Assembly: GCA_023105745.1 (NCBI GenBank)
Contig: JALGQZ010000013.1
Location: 19,257,105-19,321,104, forward strand
Direction of reading: 5' to 3'
Length of the DNA stretch: 64,000 bases
DNA from: Austropuccinia psidii
Taxonomy: Eukaryota; Basidiomycota; Pucciniomycetes; Pucciniales; Sphaerophragmiaceae
This document shows, one piece after another, positions 13,090-24,267 of the stretch; the first letter of the stretch is position 1, and the number at the start of each line of letters is the position of its first letter. The notes under the pieces were generated by a model. The model was not told the DNA's origin. It made no database searches and saw only the letters and a list, made by a program, of their open reading frames with translations. The translations under genes and the position numbers were made by a program.

Positions 13090-13829
13090 TGTCCTTTCTT
13101 TTTTCTCGTTTTTGGTTTGACTTCTATTCCCACTTTTATATAAAATACTAAAAATAAAATTAAATGGAACCTCCCAATACATGATATGGGAGGGTATTCT
13201 GCTGCTTCAAAGAATAAAACAAGTAAGATTATACAATTAAGAAGCGAAATGGATATGAGAGAAACAGAGAGAATAAGAAAGAAAAGGGGATTAATGAAGA
13301 ATCAAGAAATGCCTGAGATTTTTCCCCCTTATGGTGAGTTACTTGATTTTGGCCAAGGATGTTCTGAAAAATGAAACCAAGCATTTGATTCTCACAGAAT
13401 GGCCAAGGTAATATTTTACAAAAAGTAGAACCCTCAGGGATGCATACCAAGAGATGGAACTTACTTTTATAACTGCCCCTCCCCACCAAGTACTATGCTA
13501 AAATAGAAAACTTTGTCATAAATTAAATTGAGTTAAGAAATGTCTGGCATAATAATGAATAGCATATTTTGGAATAATAAAATATGAAAGAAAAAGAAAA
13601 TAATAAGGAAAAGAGAGAATTTTGCCATATTGTGATGAAAGGTCCAAATTCAAGGGTATTGATGTTGCAAGGTCTTCTGAAACTGTCCAAAGAAATTGAA
13701 AAGTGCTCACAAAATGGCCAAGGTACCAATTACAACATATTTGGGTAGAATAACTCCTCAAAGGTGCATGGCAGGAGAGGAACTTACTTTCATAAACTCC
13801 AATCCCTGCCAAGAACCATAAAAAAACTC
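13090..13829. other. Spacer with a diverged internal duplication
   Basis: No gene supported. Blocks near 13395-13490 and 13705-13815 share AATGGCCAAGGTA, then GGAACTTACTTT and a CCAAG end, so an old direct duplication of about 110 bp lies about 315 bp apart. Confidence 0.4.
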
Positions 13830-15414
13830 TTGAGGTATTTGGGCCAGGATTTTCAGGATATAATGAGTGGAAATCTTTGACAAGGTCTGGTGAGTTGGTA
13901 AAGCTGGAAGCTGGTTCCCAAGTTGTTCTTTTGGGGACTTCCCTGAATCCTTTCCACTCTAGAAGATACAATAATTTACATCTTTTGAGTTTGAGTCCAG
14001 AACCTGAGCCACTTCCCATTCTTCTTGCTCCTCCCCTAAGATTGGTGGTGGTGGAAGTTGATTTGGATCTGGGATACTTGACTGCTTGACCAGTTCTAGT
14101 AATGAGAGATGGAAGACAGGGTGAACTGACTTCCATTTCAAAGGCAACTTGAGGTGGTAGGCATGGCTACCAACTTTCTGCAAGACTTTAAAGAGTCCCA
14201 ACCCTCTTTCTGAAAGCTCCTTGGTGCGTGTTGTGGTCTTGATATTCTTGGAAGCTGGGCATACCATGTTCCCCAGTTGGAAATAAGGTGGAATCATCCT
14301 ATTTCTATATGCAGACTTCTTGAATCTCCTTAGTTCTGACTTTAACTCTTCTTTTACTACTTGGTGTACTGATTGGAGGTTTGGTTATAGCTTTCCAGCA
14401 GGTGAGCCTTGAGAAATATGCATTCAGTCAACTCTTGGATGTGATCCATAAATGTTGAAAAAAGGTGATTGGTTTGTTGATGAGTTTTCAGCATTATTAT
14501 AGTCAAATTCAGCCAGAGGGAGCAAGGTGTGCCACTCATCTTGATGGTAACTGACATACAGCTGAAGATACTGTTCTAGAATCTGATTTATCCTTGCTGT
14601 CTGTCCATTGGTTTCAGGATGAAAGGCAGTTGAAAGATTTATTGATACTTTGAGCTTCTGACAGTTCTGAGTCCAGAATGATGAAAAAAATAAAGATCCT
14701 CTATCACTAACAATACTGGCGGGAAGACTAAGTTTTTGAAAAGACATGATTAATGGAGATTTGAGCTAAGTCCAGGGAAGTAATTTCCCCATGAGGTGGA
14801 ATGATGATTTCCATTTTTGAGAACCTTTCCACAACTACTCAAATTTAATCAAAGCTGTTTGACAACAACAATTGAGTGATAAAGTCTATTGATAAAGAAT
14901 TCCAAGAACCAGTTGGAATTTGAAGAGGCTTGCATAATCCAAACTTCTTATTATAAATGTTCTTGTTTCTTTAAAATTTCTGACATGAGGACACATAGTT
15001 CTTAATTAATTGATTCATGCTAGCCCAATAAAAAGACCTCTTAATGAGGTTGAGGTTCTTCTCCTGGCCAGGAGGGCCAGCCATTGGTGAGGCATGATGC
15101 TTTCAAAGAATATTCAGTTGGATTTCTTCATTTCTTGGGATTACCACTCTATCTTTGAATAACAGTAACTTGGCTCAAGGTTCAAGAGTGTAATATGAAA
15201 TTGATTCACCTCCTGCAAATGGGTTGAGTATTTCCTTGTAGTCTTTGTCTTGCAATACTTCTTTTTGAATCTGTTCAACTAAGTCTAAGAATATTTCAAC
15301 CTTTATTGAGAAGAATCTTGACTCATTAATTTCATCTTGCTTGATTACTTGATGAACATTTTGGGGATTTTTTTTGATGAAGTCCACCCACCTCTCTGGG
15401 TACACATCATGCAA
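13830..15414 (-). pseudogene. Integrase and chromodomain of Gypsy element 1 (broken)
   Basis: Minus-strand remnants read in order. A spacer (YPERWVDFIKKNP) lies near 15400. A degraded zinc-binding region is near 15000. Then comes the integrase core with SLSIDFITQ near 14880 (first Asp) and IVSDRGSLFFSSFW at about 14710 (second Asp). FHPETNGQTARINQILEQYL at about 14610 contains the catalytic Glu region. The C-terminal part has the Gypsy GYPHFQLGNMV-like stretch near 14280. A chromodomain (LLYLLEWKGFREVPKRTTWE) at about 13975-13920 would target insertion to modified chromatin. At least two frame changes and several stops separate these blocks, so no functional protein is possible. Confidence 0.8.
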
Positions 15415-15479
15415 ACATTACAAGGCATCTGATAAAGTGGCCAGCTTTCCTGGGTGGTAAGTGATAGTGAGCTGAAACT

Positions 15480-16738
15480 CAGAAAGTAATTCAACCCAAT
15501 GGGCCTGATTACAAGGATGAACTTTCAAAGAAATGAAATACTGAAGAGAAGAGTGGTCTGTCAAGACCTCAAAAGGATTGAAAAGTGAAAGAAGAAAATC
15601 CCTCCAGTGCTTGGGAGGCCAAACTATGCAAAGGAGTTCCTTTTCATGAATTTCATATTTCAGCTCAGCTGGTAGAAGCTTGCAACTAAAAATGCAATGG
15701 GATGCTTTCCTGAGTCTTTCACCTGACTCAGTACAGCACCTAAGGAATAATCAGAGGCATTGGTCTCTACAATAGTTGGTAGAGAAAGATTTAAATGATA
15801 GAGGATAAGAGCAGTGGTGAAAGCTTCTTTGAGTATTTGAAACTGACTAAGAGCTTCCTCTTTGAAGATCAAAGGAGAGTCTTTTTTGAGGAGGGAAGTG
15901 AAAGCAACAACAATAGATATAGGCAAAGCCAAAAAGGATTGAAGGGCTGTGTCCAACTGAGGATTTGTTGAGCTTTTGAAGAATCCATCTTGAGGCCATC
16001 ACTTGAGACAACATAGCCCAAGTTTTCCACACTTGAGGCATGGAATACACACTTTGAGGCGTTGGAAAACAAATTATTTTCCGCCAGTATTTGGAGGAGA
16101 GAGGCCACATGTCTGACATGTTTGTCCTCAGAACTAGAGAAGACCATAATATCATCTAAATAAACTACAACAAAAATGTCCAAGAAATCTTCAAATATAT
16201 CATTAACAAGATTATGGAAGGATGCAGGAGCATTGGTAAGGCCAAATGGCATAACCAAACACCCATATCTACCATATTTGGTTCTAACGTCAGTTAATTG
16301 CTCATCCCCTGCTTTTATTCTCAGGAGATTATATGCACTACGTAGGTATATCTTGGAGGGGATAGTGGAACTGTTGAATGGGGCAAGAAGCTGGTTCATA
16401 GGAGGAACAGGATACCTGTTCTTCATAGTGACAGCATTGAGTTTGCAGTAGTAAAAACACAAACAACAGCCACCATTGTTTTTCTTGACAAAAAGGACAG
16501 GTGCTCCTGTTGAAGTGGAGCTTGGCCTAATGAAAACTTGTTTTACATTCTCTGAGCTGTAGGCGCATAGTGTTTCTGACTCTTGATTTGATAATGAGTA
16601 GATAGCACCAACTGGAGGAGGAAGACCCTCCAATTCAATAGGGTTAGCACAGGCGCAGTGTGGAGGAAGTTTCTCTGCGTTCACCTTGGAGAATAAATCC
16701 AAATATTGGTGATAAGCAGGAGGGACTACCTTCAGCAC
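15480..16738 (-). pseudogene. Reverse transcriptase and RNase H of Gypsy element 1 (broken)
   Basis: A 289-codon open piece starting at 16738 holds the RT palm. TGAPVLFVKKNNGG and LNAVTMKNRYPVPPMNQLL come first, then YGCLVMPFGLTNAPASF and the catalytic YLDDIMVFSS near 16150. The frame then shifts and the connection plus RNase H follow in 15660-15956 (NASDYSLGAVLSQ, the usual RNase H start with its Asp), fading near 15480. Family-typical order, but broken by frameshifts. Confidence 0.85.
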
Positions 16739-16766
16739 AGTTTCAATCTGTTCTGGCTGTTCCTTC

Positions 16767-17440
16767 TCATCCCACTGCTCCTCCAGGGATGCATGAAGGA
16801 TAAAGGAGGAAGGTCTGTATTCTTTTAAAAAGATGAAGTGAAGTTATAGCAACATCTTCTTGAACATCTTTCAGCTTTTTGAATAATTTATCTATTGATG
16901 TAAGTAAGGACTGAGAGGGGATGATGGGAGGGATGTGGACAGAAGGAGGAAAGGAGGGTGTTTTAAGTTCACCAACAAGAGAAACACTGTTGACAGCAAT
17001 GCCTGAGTCATTACTAGTAGAAGATTTATTACCATTAGAATCCTTATGACTAGAGTCATAGGTGATCAATCCATTTTTCCAATCAATAATGGGATTAAAA
17101 TGGTATAGAAAATAATAGCCCAATAGTAGGTCTTCTCCCTTGGGTGAATCTATCATAAAGAAATCCCATACAAAGCTTGGGAAGTAAGGAAAGTAAACTA
17201 CCCACTTGGTATAATGAGTGATCAACATGGCAGGGGATTCATTTCAATCCATAATGAAAAGAGGAATCTTTTCAGGGAGCTCTGACACAGTCAATGAGTA
17301 CTTGAGAGCAAAATCCTGTGCGATAAAAGAGTTTTTAGAACCAGAATCAATGAGAATACTCTAAAAGATATCAGAGAAAGAAGAATAAATCAGAAATTTT
17401 AGAGATTTCTTGACACTATCATTCAGAGTGCACAATTCTT
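16767..17440 (-). pseudogene. Aspartic protease region of Gypsy element 1 (broken)
   Basis: Minus-strand sequence includes ILIDSGSKNSFIAQDFALKY near 17360-17300, with the DSG catalytic motif of retropepsins. It then runs into an ORF at 17228-16767 with LLLGYYFLYHFNPIIDWKNG, typical of the protease-to-RT linker in Gypsy elements. Stops flank the DSG part. Confidence 0.7.
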
Positions 17441-17475
17441 CTTTTGAAGGAAATACATGGGAACCATTGAACACC

Positions 17476-18709
17476 TCATGATTTCCACTCAGGCCTTTCC
17501 CTCATTGCTAGGGAAGCCTCTTGATTATCCAGGCCTGTTCTGGGTTCTCTTGAATAACTTTTCATTTGGTGTTTCCCACCACAATTGGTACATAAGCCTT
17601 CTTTTATCCTCCTCTCCTTGTCAGAACCAATTGATTCATTGTCCTTACTGAGGAGAGCAGAATTAGGCTTTTCCTTTGAAAATTGAAATTGCTTGCCTTT
17701 CTTATTCTTCATGTGGTGAGGCATTTTTGAAGAGGACCCTTGAGGAGGCCTTGAGGTATTGGAACCAGGGACAGGAGGCTTCTTGCCTTGATTGCCACCC
17801 TTTTTCTTCTGCCTTTCATGGGACCATGGATCTAGTCCCAAGGTGACATCCATGAGTTCTTGAAGAGTGTCAAATTATCCAGGGTGAGAAGTCAACTGGT
17901 CTAATAATCTTAATGCCCATCCCCTTCTATAAACATTAATATAAGCCCTTTCTCCCCAATCTCCTATTCTTGACATTAAATTTCGGAAATCAGCAATGTA
18001 CAAGGAAACATGTCCACTTTCCTTCATCCTTGAATTTTCCAACTCTTGTTCAGATTTTGTGACTTCGTGAGGATCACCAAACAGAGTGAATAATTGCTTC
18101 TCAAAAAACTGCCAATTATTGAGGAGGTAGAAAGGGTCTTCATTGGAAATATTTGAAAGATAGGGTTCAATCCATTTTCCAGCTCTACCAGTGAGAAAGG
18201 AACTTGAATAAAGAACTTTCTTCCTGTCAAAGAAGAAATCTTCTGGATAAAAATGGAAAATCAATTGACAGGATTGAATGAATCCTATCAATTTATGGGC
18301 TTGAGTACCATCAAAAGAATCAGGTGCCTTCATTGATGGAGTCTTGAATTCAGTGGCTTTGAAGCTTGAGAAAATTTGGCTCAGCTTGAGATACAAGAGG
18401 TTGATTAGAATGGGCTAGATTTGCAGCTTCAGAAGCCTCAGGGCCACCTTCCAAGGAAGCTGCTGCTTCAGTTTGCTAAGACTCCTCCTTTCCCTCAGAA
18501 TCCTCCCCCTCTTTATCTTAACCTCCCCTCAATACACCTCTAGGCCCTTGGGAAATGCTTTGATAAACACCCAACAAGCCAGAGAATGATCTTGATCTTC
18601 TTGAATTGACACCTCCTCTTCTGAATGGTGCTGCTCCTTCCATTGGTGGTCCTCTGTGCAAATTTGCACTCAGTTGATGAACGGATGGTGTGTGGTCAAG
18701 AGGAGCCAT
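17476..18709 (-). pseudogene. Gag of Gypsy element 1 (broken)
   Basis: Begins at ATG 18709 with a basic, Ser/Gly-rich N-terminus (MEGAAPFRRGGVNSRRSRSF), stops after 63 codons, then resumes in another frame. The capsid-like part at 18396-17875 has KAPDSFDGTQAHKLIGFIQS, RAGKWIEPYLSNI and FFEKQLFTLFGDP, the retrotransposon gag signature. The part at 17853-17476 ends with a decayed zinc knuckle (CTNCGGKH followed by a Ser/Tyr where the last Cys belongs). Three segments in at least two frames. Confidence 0.8.
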
Positions 18710-19507
18710 TTCTGTAGGAGTAAGAACAGCTTGATGTCTTTGGGATTATGTATTTTTGGCTGGGGGGCTAAGCTCAACTGGCCTTATGAAACAATAATAA
18801 ATAACTTGATGGTACTTGAAAATAAGGAATCAAAACTTGGCCAAATCAATATCAATGAGATAATTTATGAATCTTGAGGAATAAATCAAAGTTCTTGCAG
18901 TTGAATCAAATTCAATAAAGAAATCAATCAATTGAGTCAATATCAAAAGTCAATTCAAATAAAATATCAGTGAACCTTGAAGAATGCAATAATAAATAAT
19001 CAATCAATGTCTTCACTAAAATTCAATGTCTTCATTTATCAATCAATCAATCAATCAATATCTTCAGAAATCACTTCAATATCTTGATGAATAAGTCAAT
19101 CAAGAATCAATCAATTATTGAGGATCATCAGTTATCTTGAGGAATTCAAACAGTCAATTAATCCAATCCAAACAAATCCTGAAACGCTGAATCAATAACC
19201 AAAATAAACCTAAAAATGAACCAATCAATTAACCAATCAATAAAACTTCCTAAAAATACCTCAATAACCAAACAAAAGGAAAATTTAAGTTGATCAAAAA
19301 TTGAGAATGAAATTGAGATTTTCAGCAATGATTAAAGAATGAGAAGAATCAATTTTCATTTGAACAAAATGAATGTGATGAAAATTGATGAGAGAGAAAT
19401 AATAATCATGGAGAGTCATAAAATCATAAAGAGTAATCATTTGAAGAATGGGAGAAATTAATTTAAATGAATGAAAAGAATAAAAAAGTATGAGTTGATT
19501 ACTTTAA
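18710..19507. other. Gypsy element 1 leader with AATC-rich simple repeats
   Basis: Between gag start and 5' LTR. The stretch 18895-19265 is crowded with CAATCAA and AATCAATC words, up to five tandem units near 19040. No clear primer-binding site starting TGG is seen beside the LTR at 19507. Confidence 0.6.
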
Positions 19508-20178
19508 TGTCACAGGGTGTCTTCTAAGTGAAGAGGGCCTGTAACTCAGTAAACTGGGACTTACTTAGGGAGGGCTTAAGATATGGTAAAAGGAAGACAT
19601 ATTTAAGCTTGTAAATAGATGAAATTACTAGATAAAGAAATATAGTAAAGCATCAACAAAACAATAAGAGTAAGAAATAAAAGAGAAAACCACAAACAAG
19701 TCCAATTCCACTGTTTTAACCTGTCAGAATTGAAAGAGAATGGTTAATAAGGATATGGCCACCCAACTCATACTTTACAGGTAAAGAAAGCAAATTCAAA
19801 GACTAAATTAAGATTAAATGAATATGATTCCCAAAATAAGGATAAAAATATTGACAAAATGATAAATAAACTAAATTAATTAACTGGTGAAAAGTCCCCA
19901 GGGGGAGAAAGAGGGGCTGGTAGATGTGAGAATCACCAGCCCTGATCCAGATAGAAAACTGTCATGAGAATGACTGATGGTTGAATTGAGCCTGTTCAAT
20001 CAAGGTCCTGTATGACTGCACAGAGCATGCACAAGAGTTGTGGTTGTCTTGAGTGATCATAGAGTTTCAGGATGGTGTATCCAACCTGTACAGAATTTGA
20101 TAGGCTGTATTGGTGAAGCAGACTGTATGCTTGTTTCAGCAAGGAAGATTTTTTAAGCTGAATGCTGATAAACACAGT
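19508..20178 (-). repeat. 5' LTR of Gypsy element 1, plus-left fragment
   Basis: Starts TGTCACAG and matches 10304-10915. It stops abruptly at ACACAGT (20178), where the giant DNA transposon begins. The missing 3' end of the LTR is found 20.75 kb away at 40936-41007. Its last three bases (AGT, 20176-20178) are the duplicated target of that insertion. Confidence 0.9.
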
Positions 20179-20224
20179 CACCAGGGCGAATCTCGCGTCA
20201 ATCGTCGGCAATTGACTTCACGTC
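20179..20224 (+). repeat. Left terminal inverted repeat (46 bp)
   Basis: Starts CACCAGGGCGAATCTCG; its reverse complement is at 40887-40932. The pair differs at three positions, all A/G or C/T. It is preceded by target duplication AGT. Confidence 0.93.
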
Positions 20225-20331
20225 GCACCGCGGTCAGTATAAAATCTTGCTTCAGTCGCGTTAGTGTCACTTTATAGTCACTGGATTTAGTGGGTCACGT
20301 CACGTCAGCGTCAAGACAACGTCAATCGTCA
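20225..20331 (+). repeat. Left subterminal CGTCA-rich block
   Basis: Five CGTCA words crowd 20298-20331, with further GTCAC/GTCG words before them. The right end carries the related ACGTCAAGC on the other strand. CACTA elements usually have such subterminal binding sites; assignment here is by analogy. Confidence 0.5.
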
Positions 20332-20534
20332 CATGTGTCACATGAGAATGTCACTCAAAGCCCAAACCCATTTCAACACTATGCGCAACGTTCGTGTAAT
20401 TTCACCTCATTGGCTTCCGCCTCCCCGACGCTTAGCATGCTTACGCACCCGCACCGCCCTCCATCCGGATGAGACTCCGACACTGCCCGCCCCTCTCCTT
20501 CCTCACCACTCGCTACGCTTTCACACCCCCGCCC

Positions 20535-20905
20535 CTACCATCCTTACGCTTGTGTAGTACCCTCCCGACATGCCTCCGACAATGCTTACTATCCTTACGC
20601 TCATGTAGTCCCCTCCCGACATGCCTCCGACAATGCTTACCCTCCCTCCCGACATTCTCCCGACACTGCTTACCATCCTTACACTCATGTAGTGCCCTCC
20701 CGACATGCCTCCGACAACAGTTACCCTCCCTCCCGCCATTCTCCCGACACTGCTTACCATCCTTACGCTCATGTAGTGCCCTCCCGACATGCCTCCGACA
20801 ACAGTTACCCTCCCTCCAGACATTCTCCCGACACTGCTTACCATCCTTACGCTCATGTAGTGCCCGCCCGACATGCCTCCGACAACGCTTACCCTCCTCA
20901 CGCTT
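20535..20905. repeat. 84-bp tandem repeat array
   Basis: Units beginning CCATCCTTACGCTCATGTAG start at 20673, 20757 and 20841, exactly 84 bp apart, with partial copies to about 20535. Inside each unit CCCGACATGCCTCCGACA and TCCCGACA recur. Because 84 is divisible by three, long overlapping frames stay open on both strands; I do not regard them as genes. Confidence 0.9.
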
Positions 20906-21449
20906 CCGTATTACATCCATAGTGTACAGTACGGTGGCTTGTTGGCGTACACGATGAACGCAATTGCCGAAATATGCTGAGTGGCCTTCTCTGCCAACAG
21001 GACCTAAGGGGATATTGGTCAGTATATTCACCATCTTGTGGTTAGGGTTTAAATCATGAGACTCACAAATTAAAACCGAATAAGTGGACTATTTAAGACA
21101 AGAATTGTGTCTCCTGTTTCGCCGACAAAACCATTTTATTTCATATCAATCAAATGAACACTTTGCTTAGTCCTTACCTCATGAGCGTTGAATAGTTCAA
21201 AAGTTGACTTTAGTAGGTTTCTCACTAGTCAACTTTATTCAATGTCTCACAGGGAAGTGATTTCATTTGCATGATATGAAATAATTTGCAAAACATCGCC
21301 TCCTTCAATTTCCCGACAAATTGCATTTTGCAAATGCGATTATTTTACTTGCACCTTTTTTCTTGAATTTGGATCTTTTATCAAAAAATTTTCAAACAAG
21401 TTATCAATCAACTCGTCACCATCTATTTGCATAATAAACTACCTCCGCT
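20906..21449. other. 5' flank of the first cargo gene
   Basis: No gene. Contains TATTTAAGAC near 21091, a possible TATA-like promoter element for the gene starting at 21450, but the distance is long and this is only a guess. Confidence 0.35.
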
Positions 21450-23691
21450 ATGGCCCGAACCCCGGGAAACTCAACTGAATTCAATGAACGACCAACTTCA
21501 GCCCCAGAGAGTGGAAGTGAAATCTCTGATATCGCCAGTAGTCGTGAATTAGGCATTGAAGTAGAGAGCCAGTCACATGAAGATAATCAAGATCCACTAG
21601 TTCTTCCAGAATGTGAGTATGCATCCATCTTGAATATTTCTAATCTCCCAAAACCTGATATTGTGTCATAGCCTTTATTTCAGGGCAGCCTCCAAGCTCT
21701 CAGAAACCGAATTTTAAAAGTTATGAGAAGGAAAAGACTGTTGAACCTTGTGCACCGACAAAAGATGATGGGCAAGATGATGTAATTTTCAGTGGGGAGG
21801 TGGAAATTATATCCAAGGAACAATTTGTCTCCAACATTGCTCAAACAATCCCAAGGCTCGAAAAAATGCAAAATGATAGTAAAATTCCTGATTATGTGTG
21901 TCAAAAGATTGCTGAAGCCATGAGCCTGCTCAAAATGGATTTGAACCGTAAGTCCATTACTAATTCAAAACAAAATTGATAAAAATAGCTGCTTACAATA
22001 TATGGGCAGGTGTGGAGGTGGGAGAATCTCTACCTGAAGGATCTCGAGTCGTAATTGGATTTCCAGGCAAAGGATTAGGAAAAAGACCAAATATACATGC
22101 GACCAAAAAAACAAACAAAAAACGCCGTACCTTTGAAGCCGCAAAGGATTCCCGGGATCAAGGTGATGAAATGATCAATGTTGAAGTGGACCATATTGAT
22201 AATGAACCTCCGCATACTGAACCCCCCCCAATACTCAATGAAACAATCCATGATGAAGCTCCACATACAGAAAGTCCCCCGATACCCAATGAAACAATCC
22301 ATGATGAAACCCCTCCCGCCTCTCCTCGGAATATTCAAGCCTTTCAAGAAAGGGAAACAATTAAACATGATACAATGGGACGAGATATGACTGATATAAT
22401 TCCCGACGCTGAGCCCGAAGTGTCATCCGCTGCGAATTTTCAAGGAATATTTTTATCCCGCATGGAAGAGTTTGCAGGCATTTTGAATTATCATTCCAAT
22501 ATTACTCAACAATCATGGAAAAGGGGGCTTGATAATATCAATAGGATTTACAAAAATAGATGGGACAATTTACCAACAAAGGATGCTCATACATTCCTGC
22601 CCGTTGGTATTAAGGTGATCAGTAACCGAGATCTTAAAATGTCGGCTTGGCTGCAGGACCTTGAGATGGCAGGTGAGTTTTTTTTTATCTTTGTGCATGA
22701 TACTTGATTATTGGCTGTTGACTGGTGATATAAATTGCAATATACAGGGTTAGATTTTTTTAAGCCAACCGAAACAGAAGCGTTTTTTGATCACAACATT
22801 TGGAATCTCAAATTGATGAAGGAATCAGCTAAACCTCCAGATAATCTCGCAAAATCTGAACACTCCTTCTTCAAAATGGTTCAGAGCCTTCTTTACCCCG
22901 CCAATCCAGTTAAACATTTTTGGGCAAATGTTATGTTTGAATCCATTAGTTTAGTCTCATACGATGTGATTGCACCCAAACCATATGTTGCACCAACATC
23001 AAATTCGACCGATCCTCTTGGACTCGAACGGGGAGCAGTTGAATACCTTGCCTCCTGCTTGATTAAATCGAAGCAACGTGCAACCCAAATCAGCATTGAA
23101 GGTGGCGGGGCTGACAATGAGATATCCACAAAGCCGCACAAGAACCTGGAGGATCTAATGGATACAGTTATCCATTTGATGATTGCATACAACATGGTAC
23201 GTGCACATACAAAGGTCGAAGTTAATGGCATCAAAGGCAAACTCACGAACTCAAAAAAAAATGAGGCCATCAAAGATCTTTTGGCGTGTCACAAGAATCT
23301 TGGAATCAATCGAATTTGCTATGGTATATTAGCAGCATTCTGTGCGGCGGGGGTTCGTGGTTTGATGGTATGCTCAGATGACTGGAGAACAAGCTCAGTT
23401 AAAGGGGCTTTAGCACTAATTGACATTTCCGCCAAACTTTCAGAGGGTAAAAATCTAGTGGAGCCAGTGTGGCTACGTACTAATAAGTATATATGTAATT
23501 TACTGAATAAAAGTTTCTTCTCATCAGAGTCTTTTAACCCCACTGTACCTCTTAGATTTGATTTTGCACGATGCTTAGTATTAGACTTTGGTGATGCCTG
23601 GGTGGCGAATCGCGGGCTTGGTTCAAGTGATGAGGTCACCTTGACGGTACCCAGGTCAGCTAAACTCACAACCAGGATTGACCCGTTTTAG
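21450..23691 (+). CDS. Unrecognised 677-684 aa protein (cargo gene 1), four exons
   Basis: Manual gene model: exons 21450-21612, 21684-21947, 21989 or 22010-22672 and 22748-23691. All junctions are GT-AG and the frame stays open to TAG at 23689-23691. The first intron donor is GTGAGT, the second GTAAGT, the third GTGAGT. The second intron is 41 or 62 bp depending on acceptor; the longer is more likely. The N-terminal 200 residues are acidic and Ser/Pro-rich, with two copies of an ETIHDE..PHTE..P..N-type repeat. The C-terminal 400 residues look globular (WANVMFESISLVSYDVIAP, RICYGILAAFCAAGVRGLMV, FDFARCLVLDFGDAWVANRG). I recognise no catalytic motif. It lies first in the element and upstream of the dioxygenase on the same strand; an accessory transposition protein is possible but unproven. 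Confidence 0.75.
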
Positions 23692-24267
23692 ATTAGCTTT
23701 GTACTAGATAGATTGTAATTGAATTTTGCAAAGTTATTTATGAATTTAATAATCATGACTTCCTATCCTACTACTTCCCGGATGCCACAGTCTGAGTACC
23801 AATAGTAATTGTACGGCGGCATGCCTCCGTACATCATTGCAAAGACTCCGACAAGACGCAAGCTGAGTCAGGCGTTGTGCCCGCGAGTAGCACATGCGGG
23901 GCATTGCGGGAAGTCGCGTTTATCACTTCCCGCCAGCCCATAATAGGCCAAATGTTCCTGTGTCTTTCAAGAGGACTAGGATAGCTAGGGATCCGCAGCA
24001 CGATGCAAATTGCATTTGCGTGTGCTTGCAAGATTCCAAATGGTTGGATTGGAAAGTGATTGCATGGGAACATCAATGTGTAAAATTGAATAATGCACTA
24101 TCCACTGCAATTTTCAGGTTCAGGTATTTGAGATCGTGAATTTGCCAAGGTCAGGCGTGAGCTTTCTTTTTAGCCACAATTAAAAAAGATTCATCCACCG
24201 CAATCCAATTTAGGTGATATTAAGAAATCAGTAATCATTCGGTTTCATTTCATTTTCTGCTGAAAGC
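23692..24267. other. Intergenic spacer with palindrome
   Basis: No gene. It holds the 24-bp near-palindrome at 23810-23833 and a CpG-rich patch with repeated GCGGG words. It probably contains the 3' end of cargo gene 1 and the promoter of the dioxygenase gene. Confidence 0.5.
23810..23833. repeat. 24-bp near-palindrome, CGG-N10-CCG type
   Basis: Left half TGTACGGCGGCA faces TGCCTCCGTACA with one mismatched pair. It contains CGG, ten bases, then CCG. Related to the sites at 25737, 30689, 30824 and 36588. Confidence 0.85.

Noticed and set aside
20469..21034. Overlapping ORFs of 162 and 173 codons on opposite strands
   Set aside because: They are translations of the 84-bp tandem repeat; a period divisible by three keeps several frames open.
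22075..23669. Minus-strand ORFs of 97, 126 and 116 codons
   Set aside because: They lie opposite exons 3 and 4 of cargo gene 1 and have no independent support.
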